Assembly (NCBI RefSeq): GCF_036867135.1
Contig: NZ_JBAJIJ010000001.1
Span: forward strand, 1,798,001 to 1,862,000
DNA length: 64,000 nt
Source of the DNA: Aeromicrobium sp. Sec7.5
GTDB lineage: Bacteria; Actinomycetota; Actinomycetes; Propionibacteriales; Nocardioidaceae
Direction of reading: 5' to 3'
Below are positions 18,269-26,024 of this stretch, piece by piece. The notes below the pieces were generated by a model. That model saw only the letters and a list, made by a program, of their open reading frames with translations. It searched no databases and was not told where the DNA came from. Every line of letters begins with the position of its first letter. Position 1 is the stretch's first letter. The position numbers and the translations under genes were made by a program.

Positions 18269-19795
18269 GTGATCCTCGACTCCCTCTCCCCCCAGCTGCT
18301 GGGCACGATCGGCCTGGTCGTCGTCATCGCGCTGCTCGCAGCCCTGATCACGACCCGCTACAAGGTCGCCGGGCCCAACGAGGCCTTCATCGTCACGGGC
18401 CGCGGCGGCAAGTCGGTCCGCAACGTCGAGACCGGCGTCTCCTCGACCGACATCTCCGGCCAGAAGGTCGTCATGGGCGGCGGCGTGTTCGTCATCCCGT
18501 TCGTGCAGAAGCTGCACGTCCTCGACCTGTCGTCGCGCCGCATCATGGTGCAGATCCGCGGCGCCGTGTCGGGCCAGGGCGTCAAGCTCAACCTCGACGG
18601 CGTCGCGATCGTCAAGGTCGGCGGCAACGAGGACTCGATCCGCGCGGCCGCCCAGCGCTTCCTCTCCCAGCAAGGTGAGATCGAGACCTTCACGCAGGAG
18701 ACGCTGGCCGGCTCGCTGCGCTCGATCGTCGGCTCCCTCTCGGTCGAGCAGATCATCCGTGACCGCGCGGCCTTCGCCCAGCGCGTCGCCGACGAGTCGG
18801 AGAGCTCGCTCACCGGCCAGGGCCTGGTGCTCGACACGTTCCAGATCCAGGACATCACCGACGACGGCACGTACCTGTCCGACCTCGGGCGCCCCGAGGC
18901 CGCCAAGATCGGCCAGCTCGCCTCGATCGCCGAGGCCAACGCCCGCCAAGCGGCGGAGCAGGCCCGCATCGTGGCCGAGCAGGAGATTGCGATCTCGCAG
19001 CGCCAGCTCGCGCTGAAGACCGCCGAGATCAAGGCCGAGACCGACGCCGCATCGGCCCAGGCCGCCGCGGCCGGGCCGCTCGCCCAGGCCGACCGCGACC
19101 AGGCGATCCTCGCCGAGCAGGAGAAGGTCGCCGTCCGTCAGGCGGCGCTCAAGGAGCGCCAGCTCGACACCGAGGTCCGCAAGCCGGCCGATGCCGAGCG
19201 GTACCGCGTCGAGACCGAGGCCGAGGGCCGGCGCAACTCGCAGATCTTCGACGCCGACGCCCGCAAGGCCGCCGCCATCGCGTCCGCCGAGGCGGAGGCC
19301 GAGGAGGCACGCCTGACCGGTGAGGGCGAGAAGTCCCGCCGTTCCGCGCTGGCCGAGGCCGAGGCGATCGAGGGCGCCAAGCGTGGTGAGGCCGAGAAGG
19401 CCCGTCGTGTGGCCGAGGCCGAGGCCCTTCGCGAGGAGGGCAGCGCCGAGGCGTCCGCGATCCTCGCCAAGGGTGAGGCCGAGGCCGAGGCGATGAACAA
19501 GAAGGCCGAGGCGTTCGAGCAGTACAACGACGCCGCCGTGCTGCAGATGCTGATCGAGATCCTGCCGAAGCTGGCTGCCGAGGTCGCCGGGCCGATGGCC
19601 GCGATCGACAAGCTCACCGTCATCTCCACCGATGGAGCCGGCGAGCTGCCCAAGCAGGTCACCGGCAACGTCGTGCAGACGTTGGAGCTGCTCAAGAACA
19701 CGACCGGCGTCGACCTGCAGGCCCTGATCAGCGACTTCGCCGACCGGAGCCCGGCCGGCACACCGGCTGCCCCGGCCAAGCCCGTCGCGGAGTGA
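18269..19795 (+). CDS. flotillin-like SPFH/band 7 protein
   Basis: 508 aa membrane-scaffold protein. It has one N-terminal membrane helix (residues 9-30), an SPFH/band-7 domain (about 35-220, with TRYKVAGPNEAFIVTGRGG), then a long Ala/Glu-rich coiled coil (about 220-420) and a C-terminal flotillin tail. Such proteins oligomerise at the inner face of the membrane. GTG 18269 follows the NfeD stop by 3 nt, so the two form an operon. The coiled coil is rich in the motif AEAEA, so alignment hits in this part may be spurious. Confidence 0.9.
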   Translation: MILDSLSPQLLGTIGLVVVIALLAALITTRYKVAGPNEAFIVTGRGGKSVRNVETGVSSTDISGQKVVMGGGVFVIPFVQKLHVLDLSSRRIMVQIRGAVSGQGVKLNLDGVAIVKVGGNEDSIRAAAQRFLSQQGEIETFTQETLAGSLRSIVGSLSVEQIIRDRAAFAQRVADESESSLTGQGLVLDTFQIQDITDDGTYLSDLGRPEAAKIGQLASIAEANARQAAEQARIVAEQEIAISQRQLALKTAEIKAETDAASAQAAAAGPLAQADRDQAILAEQEKVAVRQAALKERQLDTEVRKPADAERYRVETEAEGRRNSQIFDADARKAAAIASAEAEAEEARLTGEGEKSRRSALAEAEAIEGAKRGEAEKARRVAEAEALREEGSAEASAILAKGEAEAEAMNKKAEAFEQYNDAAVLQMLIEILPKLAAEVAGPMAAIDKLTVISTDGAGELPKQVTGNVVQTLELLKNTTGVDLQALISDFADRSPAGTPAAPAKPVAE

Positions 19796-19805
19796 CCCCG
19801 CTCGG

Positions 19806-19826
19806 CGCCTGACTCGACCTCAGGCG
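19806..19826. terminator. short hairpin between convergent genes
   Basis: Arms CGCCTGA (19806-19812) and TCAGGCG (19820-19826) around a 7-nt loop, overlapping the stop codon of the ChoD-like gene. There is no T-run, so termination is only suggested. Confidence 0.4.
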
Positions 19827-21541
19827 TCGACGGTGTCGGCCGGTCGCACCCGCGGCATCGGCAGCAGGAGCGCGGCGGGCGCCCCCTCGGGCACCGCGGG
19901 CGCCACGGGGGCGACCGGGTCCACACGCTGGTAGGGCTGGCCGGGCGCCGGACGCCGGTCGGCCTCGCCCTTGTTCGGCCACAGCGACATCGCCCGCTCG
20001 GCCTGGGCCGTGATCGTGAGCGAGGGGTTGACGCCGAGGTTGGCCGAGATCGCCGAGCCGTCGGCGACGTGAAGCCCGTCGTAGCCGTGCATGCGCTGGT
20101 AGGGGTCGATGACGCCCGTCTCGGCCGTCTCGCCGATCACGCAGCCGCCGATGAAGTGGGCCGTGAGCGGCACGCCCACGAGCTCGCCGACCGAGCTGCC
20201 CGGGTGCCCGCCGATCGCGGCGGCGACGTCCTTCGACACGCGGTCGGCCACGGGGATCCAGTCGGGGTTGGGCTCCCCTGCGCCCTGCTTGCTCGTCAGG
20301 CGGGAGCCGAACAGACCACGCTTGCGGAACGTCGTGATCGAGTTGTCGACCGACTGCATCACCAGGATCACGATCGACTGCTCGGCCCAGCGCCGCGGAG
20401 AGTGCAGCTTGAGCGTGCCCTTCAGGCCCAGCAGGCGGTACCCGCGCAGCACCGCGCGCAGGCGCCCGCCCGGGCCCGGCCGGTCCGGGAGCGCCATGTT
20501 CATGAGGCTCAGGGCGCCCGAGCCACGGCCGTAGCGCACCGGCTCCACGTGGGTCACGGCGTCGGGGTGGAACGACGAGGTGATCGCGACGCCCTCGGTG
20601 TAGTCGGCGTCCTTGGCCGCCGAGCGTGCCGAGAGGACCGCCTCGGAGTTCGTGCGGCTCAGGGCGCCGAGCTGCTCCGACAGGTGCGGCAGCGAGCGCT
20701 CCTTGAGTCGGTGCAGGAGGTCCTGCGTGCTCAGGGCGTTCCCGGCGAAGACGACCTGCTCGGCGGTGAACGTCTTGCGGCGCAGGGGGTTGCCGGTGCG
20801 CCGGGTCCGGACCTCGTAGCCACCCGTGTCGAGGGTGCGCACGTCGTGCACCGTGGTCAGCGCGTGGATGTCGGCGCCGTTGTTCTCGGCGAGGTACAGG
20901 TAGTTCTTGACGAGGGTGTTCTTGGCGTTGTGGCGGCAGCCGGTCATGCAGGCCCCGCAGTCGAGGCAGGCGTTGCGGTCGGGTCCGGCGCCGCCGAAGA
21001 AGGGGTCGCCGAGGTTCGCGCCCGGCTCCTCGCCGAACAGCACGCCCACGTCGGTGGGGTGGAAGGTGTCGCCCACGCCGTAGTCGCGGGCGAGCTGCTC
21101 CACCAGGTCGTCGGCCGGGGTGCGGCCGGGGTACGTCGTGACGCCCAGCATCTTCTTGGCCTGTGCGTAGTGCGGAGCGAGCTCGTCGCGCCAGTCGGTG
21201 ATGTGCGACCAGTGCGGATCGGCGTAGAACGGCTCGAGCGGCTCGTAGAGCGTGTTGGCGTAGACGAGCGACCCGCCCCCGACGCCGGTGCCGCTGGTGA
21301 TGAGCACGTCCTTGAGCAGCGTGATGCGCATGATGCCGAAGCAGCGGGCCCACGGCGCCCAGAGGTAGCGGCGCAGCTTCCACGACGTCTCGGGGAACTC
21401 GTCGTCGGCGAAGCGACGGCCGGCCTCCATGACCCCGACGCGGTAGCCCTTCTCGGTCAGGCGCAGGGCCGTGACGCTGCCACCGAACCCGGACCCCACC
21501 ACGACGACGTCGTAGTCGAACTGATCAGTCTTCTCGCGCAT
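19820..21541 (-). CDS. choD: GMC oxidoreductase, ChoD-like (putative cholesterol oxidase family)
   Basis: 573 aa FAD-dependent oxidoreductase. The FAD motif DVVVVGSGFGGSVTALRLTE is at the N-terminus, and a Cys-rich stretch CLDCGACMTGCRHNAKN lies near 200. The C-terminal GMC signature includes LTAHFIGGCVIGE and ADGSAISANLGVNPSLTITAQAER, where the active His/Asn would lie. The sequence closely follows mycobacterial ChoD from memory, including the ending WPNKGEADRRPAPGQPYQR. ATG 21541 is chosen because the upstream extension is low-complexity. It is divergent from a TetR gene with an operator between. True substrate unproven. Confidence 0.85.
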   Translation of the reverse strand: MREKTDQFDYDVVVVGSGFGGSVTALRLTEKGYRVGVMEAGRRFADDEFPETSWKLRRYLWAPWARCFGIMRITLLKDVLITSGTGVGGGSLVYANTLYEPLEPFYADPHWSHITDWRDELAPHYAQAKKMLGVTTYPGRTPADDLVEQLARDYGVGDTFHPTDVGVLFGEEPGANLGDPFFGGAGPDRNACLDCGACMTGCRHNAKNTLVKNYLYLAENNGADIHALTTVHDVRTLDTGGYEVRTRRTGNPLRRKTFTAEQVVFAGNALSTQDLLHRLKERSLPHLSEQLGALSRTNSEAVLSARSAAKDADYTEGVAITSSFHPDAVTHVEPVRYGRGSGALSLMNMALPDRPGPGGRLRAVLRGYRLLGLKGTLKLHSPRRWAEQSIVILVMQSVDNSITTFRKRGLFGSRLTSKQGAGEPNPDWIPVADRVSKDVAAAIGGHPGSSVGELVGVPLTAHFIGGCVIGETAETGVIDPYQRMHGYDGLHVADGSAISANLGVNPSLTITAQAERAMSLWPNKGEADRRPAPGQPYQRVDPVAPVAPAVPEGAPAALLLPMPRVRPADTVDA

Positions 21542-21548
21542 GTGGTGC

Positions 21549-21579
21549 ACGTTACACGCGCTATTGACACTTTGCCAAT
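21549..21579 (-). promoter_or_regulatory. promoter of the ChoD-like gene
   Basis: On the minus strand TTGGCA (21579-21574) is followed after 19 nt by TAACGT (21554-21549), a reasonable -35/-10 pair, with the start codon 7 nt further. The -35 lies inside the palindromic operator, so a bound TetR protein would block it. Confidence 0.5.
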
Positions 21580-21581
21580 AG
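21561..21581. promoter_or_regulatory. TetR-type operator between choD-like and tetR genes
   Basis: Inverted arms CTATTGACA and TGCCAATAG, one mismatch, with a 3-nt centre CTT. The dyad sits midway in the 58-nt divergent region and covers the likely -35 elements of both promoters, which suits autoregulation plus control of the ChoD-like gene. Confidence 0.7.
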
Positions 21582-21593
21582 GGTCGCCAGACT
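21564..21593 (+). promoter_or_regulatory. promoter of tetR operon, probably leaderless
   Basis: A perfect TTGACA (21564-21569) is followed after 18 nt by CAGACT (21588-21593), which matches TANNNT at two of three key bases. Transcription would then begin at or next to the GTG at 21600, giving a leaderless message, common in actinobacteria. Confidence 0.5.
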
Positions 21594-21599
21594 GTCCCG

Positions 21600-22223
21600 G
21601 TGACCATCCCCGCGCCAGCTCCTGCGCGCAGTCCCGCGCACGCTCCCGCCCGTAGCCGGCTCGAGCCGGACGAGCGCCGCCACCAGATCATCGAGGCGGT
21701 GCGACCGCTCTACCTGGCGCGCCCCTTCAACGACGTCTCCACGGCCGAGCTCGCCGCCGCCGCGGGCGTCGCCCGCGGCCTGATCAACCACTACTTCGGC
21801 TCCAAGCGCGACCTGTTCATCGAGGTCATGCGCTCGTCGATCCGCATGCCGGAGTCGGAGCTGCCCGATCTCTCGCACCTGCCGCTCCCCGAGCGCGTCC
21901 GCCTCACGATGGACTGGATCCTCCAAGCCGCCGAGACCTACGGGCAGGCCTGGGTCAGCGTCTCCGGCGCGGCCAACCTGCACGGCGACTCCGACCTCCA
22001 GGTCGTCGTGGACGAGGCCGACGACCACGCCGCCCGCCTCACGCTCGATGCGATCGGGCTGCCCGACGACCCCCACCTGCGCGCCCGGCTCCGCGCCACT
22101 GCCGCCCTCGTCAAGTCCGTCTGCCGCGAGTGGCTGCAGCGCGGGACGCTGACCCGCGACGAGGCCCTCGACCTGCTCACCGACACCGTCCTGCTGTTCG
22201 CCACCAAGGAGAAGACCTCATGA
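21600..22223 (+). CDS. TetR family transcriptional regulator
   Basis: 207 aa. After a low-complexity N-tail, the TetR helix-turn-helix is clear at residues 24-70 (RRHQIIEAV, STAELAAAAGVARGLINHYFGSKRDLF). The ligand-binding C-terminal domain is typical in length. It starts at GTG 21600 and ends overlapping the next gene (ATGA), so it heads an operon with the monooxygenase and the acetoacetate-decarboxylase-like gene. It probably represses both this operon and the divergent ChoD-like gene. Confidence 0.9.
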   Translation: MTIPAPAPARSPAHAPARSRLEPDERRHQIIEAVRPLYLARPFNDVSTAELAAAAGVARGLINHYFGSKRDLFIEVMRSSIRMPESELPDLSHLPLPERVRLTMDWILQAAETYGQAWVSVSGAANLHGDSDLQVVVDEADDHAARLTLDAIGLPDDPHLRARLRATAALVKSVCREWLQRGTLTRDEALDLLTDTVLLFATKEKTS

Positions 22224-23641
22224 CCTCGATCGGGATCATCGGCTCGGGCTTCGGCGCCATCGCCACCGCCGTCGAGCTGACCCGCCACGGACACGACGAC
22301 GTGCGCCTCTGGGAGCGCTCGTCCGAGCTCGGCGGGGTGTGGCGCGACAACACCTACCCGGGCGCGGGCTGTGACGTGCCATCGCCGCTCTACTCGTTCT
22401 CGTTCAACGTCAACAAGGACTGGAGTCGCCGCTACGCCCTGCAGGCCGAGATCCTGGAGTACCTGCGCCGCACCGCCGAGGAGTTCGGCGTCACGCCGCT
22501 CGTGAAGTTCGAGCACGAGATCGTCTCGGCCCACTGGACTGAGGACGACCGGCAGTGGGAGGTGGGCTTCGCCTCGGGCGCGACCGAGCGGGTCGACGTG
22601 CTGATCAGCGCCGTCGGTCAGCTGTCGCGCCCCAAGCTGCCCCCCATCCCGGGCATCGACGACTTCGCGGGTGAGCAGTTCCACTCGGCCCAGTGGCGCC
22701 ACGACCTCGACCTCACCGGCAAGCGCGTCGCAGCGGTCGGCGTCGGCGCGAGCGCGATCCAGTACGCCCCACACCTGGCGGAGGCCGCGGAGCACCTGAC
22801 GCTGTTCCAGCGCTCGGCCAACCACATCTTCCCCAAGCCCGACTCCGCCATCCCCCGCTGGTGGCGCCAGGCGATCCCGTGGGAGCGCGGCGTCTGGTGG
22901 TTCTTCGGCGAGCAGTTCTCGCGCGGGCTCGACCTCGGCACGCGCACCGGCCGCGCGATCGCGAAGGTCTGCGACCAGCACCTGCAGCGGTCGGTCACCG
23001 ATCCCGAGACCCGCGCGGCGCTCACGCCCGACTACCCGCTGGGTTGCAAGCGCATCCTGTTCTCGAACAACTTCTACCCGACCGTGAACCGTCCCGACGT
23101 CACGCTGGAGTCCGCGGCGATCACCCGGGTGACCCCGGAGGGTCTCGAGACCGCCGACGGCACGGTGCACGAGGCCGACGTCATCGTCTACGGCACGGGA
23201 TTCGATGCCCAGGACTTCCTGGACTCGATCGACATCACGGGTCTCGGCGGGCGCAAGCTCGCGGCGCAGTGGGCCGATGGCGCACACGCCTACCTCGGCA
23301 TGTACGTCCCGGGCTTCCCCAACCTGTTCGTGTCGTACGGACCGAACACCAACCTCGGCGGCGGCTCGATCATCTACATGCTCGAGGCGCAGGCCCGCCA
23401 CATGCGCCAGGTCCTGGACCGCCTCCGCGCGGGCTCGTGGGAGACCGTCGAGGTCACCGAGGAGGCCGAGCGCGAGTTCGACGAGCGGGTCCAGGAGCGC
23501 CTCGGCCTGTCGGTCTGGGGCCAGTGCGACAACTGGTACCGCCACCCGTCCGGCCGCATCACGTCCAACTGGCCCGGCTCGACCAAGCCCTTCGAGCGCG
23601 CCACCCGCCACCTCACACCGGAGCACTTCGCATGGTCCTGA
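22220..23641 (+). CDS. FAD-dependent Baeyer-Villiger-type monooxygenase
   Basis: 473 aa flavin monooxygenase. The first nucleotide fold is GIIGSGFGAIATAVEL, and ELGGVWRDNTYPGAGCDVPS follows as in class B BVMOs. The fingerprint FAGEQFHSAQWR matches FxGxxxHxxxW but has Arg where most BVMOs have Pro or Asp. The second Rossmann motif is VAAVGVGASAIQYAP, and IVYGTGFDAQDF is near residue 325. The likely reaction is oxidation of a ketone to an ester, or hydroxylation. It is translationally coupled to tetR. The neighbours suggest breakdown of a sterol- or terpenoid-like compound. Confidence 0.87.
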   Translation: MTSIGIIGSGFGAIATAVELTRHGHDDVRLWERSSELGGVWRDNTYPGAGCDVPSPLYSFSFNVNKDWSRRYALQAEILEYLRRTAEEFGVTPLVKFEHEIVSAHWTEDDRQWEVGFASGATERVDVLISAVGQLSRPKLPPIPGIDDFAGEQFHSAQWRHDLDLTGKRVAAVGVGASAIQYAPHLAEAAEHLTLFQRSANHIFPKPDSAIPRWWRQAIPWERGVWWFFGEQFSRGLDLGTRTGRAIAKVCDQHLQRSVTDPETRAALTPDYPLGCKRILFSNNFYPTVNRPDVTLESAAITRVTPEGLETADGTVHEADVIVYGTGFDAQDFLDSIDITGLGGRKLAAQWADGAHAYLGMYVPGFPNLFVSYGPNTNLGGGSIIYMLEAQARHMRQVLDRLRAGSWETVEVTEEAEREFDERVQERLGLSVWGQCDNWYRHPSGRITSNWPGSTKPFERATRHLTPEHFAWS

Positions 23642-24264
23642 ACCACGTCGAGACCGAGCCCGACGAGCTCGCGTACCCCGCCGAGCCCTGGGACCTCCAC
23701 GGCCACGCCCAGGTGGGCGTGTGGCTCGTCCCCAGGCGGGCCGCTCCCCCGCCGCACCACCCCGGGTCGCGACAGATCCGCCTGTTCGGGCATGTGCTGG
23801 TGGGTGCCGCGTTCTTCCGCTACGACGACCCCAGCCCGCTGACCTACGACGAGATCATGGCGACCCAGCTCGTGCTTGACGGCTGGCGTCCGCGGGTGTC
23901 GATCACGCACATCTGGGTCGACTCCCCCGCGTCCATGGCCGGAGGCCGCGACCTGTGGGCAATCCCCAAGCACCTGGCGCAGTTCGAGCGGGTCACGAAC
24001 CGCGCCTACACCGCGCGCGGGATCGGCACGCTCACGCTCGCGCGCTGGAAGGCGCTGCCGTTCCGCCTGCCCCTGGGCTTCCGCATCGCCCAGGACCGCG
24101 ACGGAACCCTGCTGGTGTCCCCCGTGAAGGGATCGGCACGCCTCGGGACCGGGAAGGGCTTCTGGACCTTCGACACCGACGGACCCCTGGCCTTCCTCGC
24201 GGGCCGCAAACCCCTGCTGACCCTGACGATCCAGCGGTTCCGCCTGTTCTTCGGTCGGCGCTAG
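23632..24264 (+). CDS. acetoacetate decarboxylase-like protein
   Basis: 210 aa protein with the layout of the acetoacetate decarboxylase superfamily: QIRLFGHVLVGAAFFRYDDPSPLTYDEI, then SPASMAGGRDLWAIPKHLAQF, where the family has a GxREL/W-x-x-PK strand. The PK lysine would be the Schiff-base residue if it is a true decarboxylase, but many relatives are not. It overlaps the end of the monooxygenase gene by 10 nt, so the two are coupled. In family members next to BVMOs it may act on the oxygenated product. Confidence 0.7.
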   Translation: MVLNHVETEPDELAYPAEPWDLHGHAQVGVWLVPRRAAPPPHHPGSRQIRLFGHVLVGAAFFRYDDPSPLTYDEIMATQLVLDGWRPRVSITHIWVDSPASMAGGRDLWAIPKHLAQFERVTNRAYTARGIGTLTLARWKALPFRLPLGFRIAQDRDGTLLVSPVKGSARLGTGKGFWTFDTDGPLAFLAGRKPLLTLTIQRFRLFFGRR

Positions 24265-24299
24265 CCACCTCTTCCGGCGGGTGCGGGGTCCGCGAGCGA

Positions 24300-24413
24300 C
24301 TACGGCAGCCAGCGCCGTCCGCAGGAGCACGTCCAGTGGGTCACACCCAGCACGGAGGCGGGGCCGAGCTGATGTCCGCGGAAGCGGTGCCACGTCTTCA
24401 TGACATCCACCAT
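24300..24413 (-). CDS. possible small Cys-rich protein
   Basis: Short frame of 37 codons (or 33 from ATG 24401) containing MKTWHRFRGHQLG and THWTCSCGRRW. The W-x-C-x-C-G end could bind metal. Codon third positions are mostly G or C, as in real genes here. There is no clear ribosome-binding site and no homologue that I recognise. It occupies an otherwise empty 187-nt gap. Confidence 0.35.
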   Translation of the reverse strand: MVDVMKTWHRFRGHQLGPASVLGVTHWTCSCGRRWLP

Positions 24414-24451
24414 CGCCTGAGGACGTCGCCGGCGCACGTCCGGGGGGGGTC

Positions 24452-24823
24452 CTAGATCCGCTCGCCGCCGAGAATCTCGACGACCTCCTCGCAGGAGGTG
24501 TCGAGGCACTCCACGCCCCAGTTGTCGCCGAAGACCACCCCGGACTCGCCCGGCAGCACCTCCCCGGCGTCCTCGGAGTAGGCGGTCACGTTCTCCGCAG
24601 CCGTCCGATACTCCTGGAGCGTCTCGTCGTCGGTGAAGTACACGATCCGGTAGCCATTGCCCTCGACGGTGCAGGTGACGGTCTCGCCGTCCTCCGAGCT
24701 CTCCTGGGCTGCGTCCTCGCAGCCCAGCTCGCTCGCAGCCGCCTGCGCCGACTCGACGCTGTCGCCACCGCAGCCGGCGAGCAGCAGGACCAGGGCCAGG
24801 GCACCGACGACGAGGGGACGCAT
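24452..24823 (-). CDS. small lipoprotein, paralogue of the protein at 29658-30005
   Basis: 123 aa. The signal peptide ends in a lipobox LLAGC (Cys18), followed by GGDSVESAQAAASELGCEDA. A conserved pattern of three further cysteines (ELGC, VTC, then ECLDTSCEEV at the end) and an EYRTAAEN segment recur in the lipoprotein encoded at 29658. No known domain. It probably faces the outside of the membrane as a lipid-anchored protein. The region downstream (24421-24441) has a GC-rich hairpin with arms GGACGT/ACGTCC. Confidence 0.75.
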   Translation of the reverse strand: MRPLVVGALALVLLLAGCGGDSVESAQAAASELGCEDAAQESSEDGETVTCTVEGNGYRIVYFTDDETLQEYRTAAENVTAYSEDAGEVLPGESGVVFGDNWGVECLDTSCEEVVEILGGERI

Positions 24824-24897
24824 GCCCCCATCATGGACGGAGCACCGGGCGCCCGCGTATACCGTCAGGGATCCCCGGCACGGCAGAAGGGCAGAAC

Positions 24898-25401
24898 GTG
24901 AACCTCACGGGCGACAGCGTCAGAGATCGACTGCGGCGGCTCAACGACGGCATCCGGGTCCCACCCCACTCGGTCTGGTTGCCGTTCTTCGCGGCCACCG
25001 AGGGGGGAAACGTGATCGCCGAGATCGGCGAACGAGCCGACCTGCCTGACGGTGGATCCAGCGTGGCCTACACCGCACTGCTGCCGAAGCGGATCGTCCG
25101 GGTCGTGGCGACGGGCACCGGACGGTGGGAGGACCCCCTGAGCGGCGCGCCGGACGACGTCACGGTGCGATCGATCCCGATCGAGGGAGCACTCCTGGAG
25201 CTCGAGGGCACCTCCACCGAGCGGTCCGAGCTCGGCAGCGACTTCACGATCCGGACGACCGCACGGCTGACCGTCGACGGCAGCCCGATCTCGGTGCCGT
25301 GCTTCCCCGCCTCGCTCCGCGACGACGCCGGCCTCGTCGATGCCTTCACGGGTGCCGTCATCGCGGAGGTCAACCGGGACGCCTCGGCACGTCTGGCCTG
25401 A
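24898..25401 (+). CDS. hypothetical protein, 167 aa
   Basis: Not recognised. It starts at GTG 24898 and has no signal peptide or membrane helix. The sequence alternates charged turns and beta-like stretches (IVRVVATGTGRWEDPL, VTVRSIPIEGALLELEG, FTIRTTARLTVDGSPISV), suggesting a compact beta domain. Codon use fits the genome. A hairpin follows it 14 nt past the stop, and after that begins mobile DNA, so this may be the last core gene on the left. Confidence 0.6.
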   Translation: MNLTGDSVRDRLRRLNDGIRVPPHSVWLPFFAATEGGNVIAEIGERADLPDGGSSVAYTALLPKRIVRVVATGTGRWEDPLSGAPDDVTVRSIPIEGALLELEGTSTERSELGSDFTIRTTARLTVDGSPISVPCFPASLRDDAGLVDAFTGAVIAEVNRDASARLA

Positions 25402-25415
25402 GCCACTGGACGTGA

Positions 25416-25450
25416 GAAGCCCCGGAGGCCTGATGGCCGTCCGGGGCTTC
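25416..25450 (+). terminator. hairpin terminator
   Basis: Arms GAAGCCCCGGA (25416-25426) and TCCGGGGCTTC (25440-25450) pair perfectly, and GGCC/GGCC extends the stem inside. No clear T-run follows. It ends the transcript of the 167-aa gene. Confidence 0.7.
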
Positions 25451-25457
25451 CCTGCGG

Positions 25458-25644
25458 GTGGAGCTACTGCATCGTTACTCGAACCTTCAAGTCGAAGTTG
25501 ATACCAGTGAACTGGTCGAGCGGATCAGCGCTTCACCACGTCCAGCCGACCAGCCTTCCAATAAGAAACCTCAGGCCCCAAAGCTCACTGAAGTTCAGAA
25601 GCAGGAGATGGTGACGCTCTACGAACAGGAACTATCGACAGCTG
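25458..25644 (+). pseudogene. truncated gene with HTH-like end, cut by the IS3 element
   Basis: About 62 codons can be read up to the insertion sequence. The end, KLTEVQKQEMVTLYEQELST, looks like the first helices of a Hin/resolvase-type helix-turn-helix, which in relatives goes on with an Ile-Ala-x3-Gly turn. Here the frame runs into the IS inverted repeat and stops. The upstream GTG may not be the original start. Likely the rest of a recombinase-type or phage gene, with low certainty. Confidence 0.45.
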
Positions 25645-25673
25645 CCTGAATCGCCCCGGCGAGTCCGGAGACT
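25645..25673. repeat. left inverted repeat of the IS3 element
   Basis: 29 nt, beginning CCTGAATCGCCCC and ending GGAGACT. Perfectly complementary to 26980-27008. Confidence 0.92.
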
Positions 25674-25697
25674 CTGTTCCTTGGGAAGGATGGGGTC

Positions 25698-26024
25698 ATG
25701 TCAGGAAGAACGTCGAGGAGGTACCCGGTCGAGCTGCGTGAGCGGGCGGTCCGGATGGTCACCGAGGTCAGGGGTGAGCACGAGTCGGAATGGTCGGCGA
25801 TGACGAAGGTCGCTGCACTGTTGGGCATCGGGACGCCGGAGACGGGGCGGCAGTGGTGCCGTCGTGCCGAGGTCGACGCTGGAGCGCGTCCCGGTGTGAC
25901 GTCAGATGAGGCGGCGGAGCTGAAGCGGTTGAAGCGTGAGAACGCTGAGCTCAAGCGCGCTAACGCGATTCTGCGGAGCGCGTCGGCTGTCTTCGCGGCC
26001 GAACTCGACCGGCCACAGCGTTGA
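25698..26024 (+). CDS. IS3-family transposase OrfA
   Basis: 108 aa. The N-terminal helix-turn-helix (YPVELRERAVRMV, followed by SEWSAMTKVAALLGIGTPETGRQWCRRAEV) binds the IS ends. A C-terminal leucine zipper (AELKRLKRENAELKRANAIL) allows pairing with the OrfAB product. The stop overlaps the TTG of orfB as TTGA. I do not see an A-rich slippery heptamer, so coupling by re-initiation is as likely as a programmed frameshift. Confidence 0.93.
   Translation: MSGRTSRRYPVELRERAVRMVTEVRGEHESEWSAMTKVAALLGIGTPETGRQWCRRAEVDAGARPGVTSDEAAELKRLKRENAELKRANAILRSASAVFAAELDRPQR

Noticed and set aside
25440-25500. Candidate left attachment site for the tRNA-Val island
   Set aside because: Only about 8 nt (GCGGGTGG) match the sequence at the tRNA end, which is within chance.
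25920-26024. Programmed -1 frameshift signal in the IS3 element
   Set aside because: No A-rich slippery run is seen in the overlap. The TTGA overlap suggests re-initiation, so I do not call a frameshift site.
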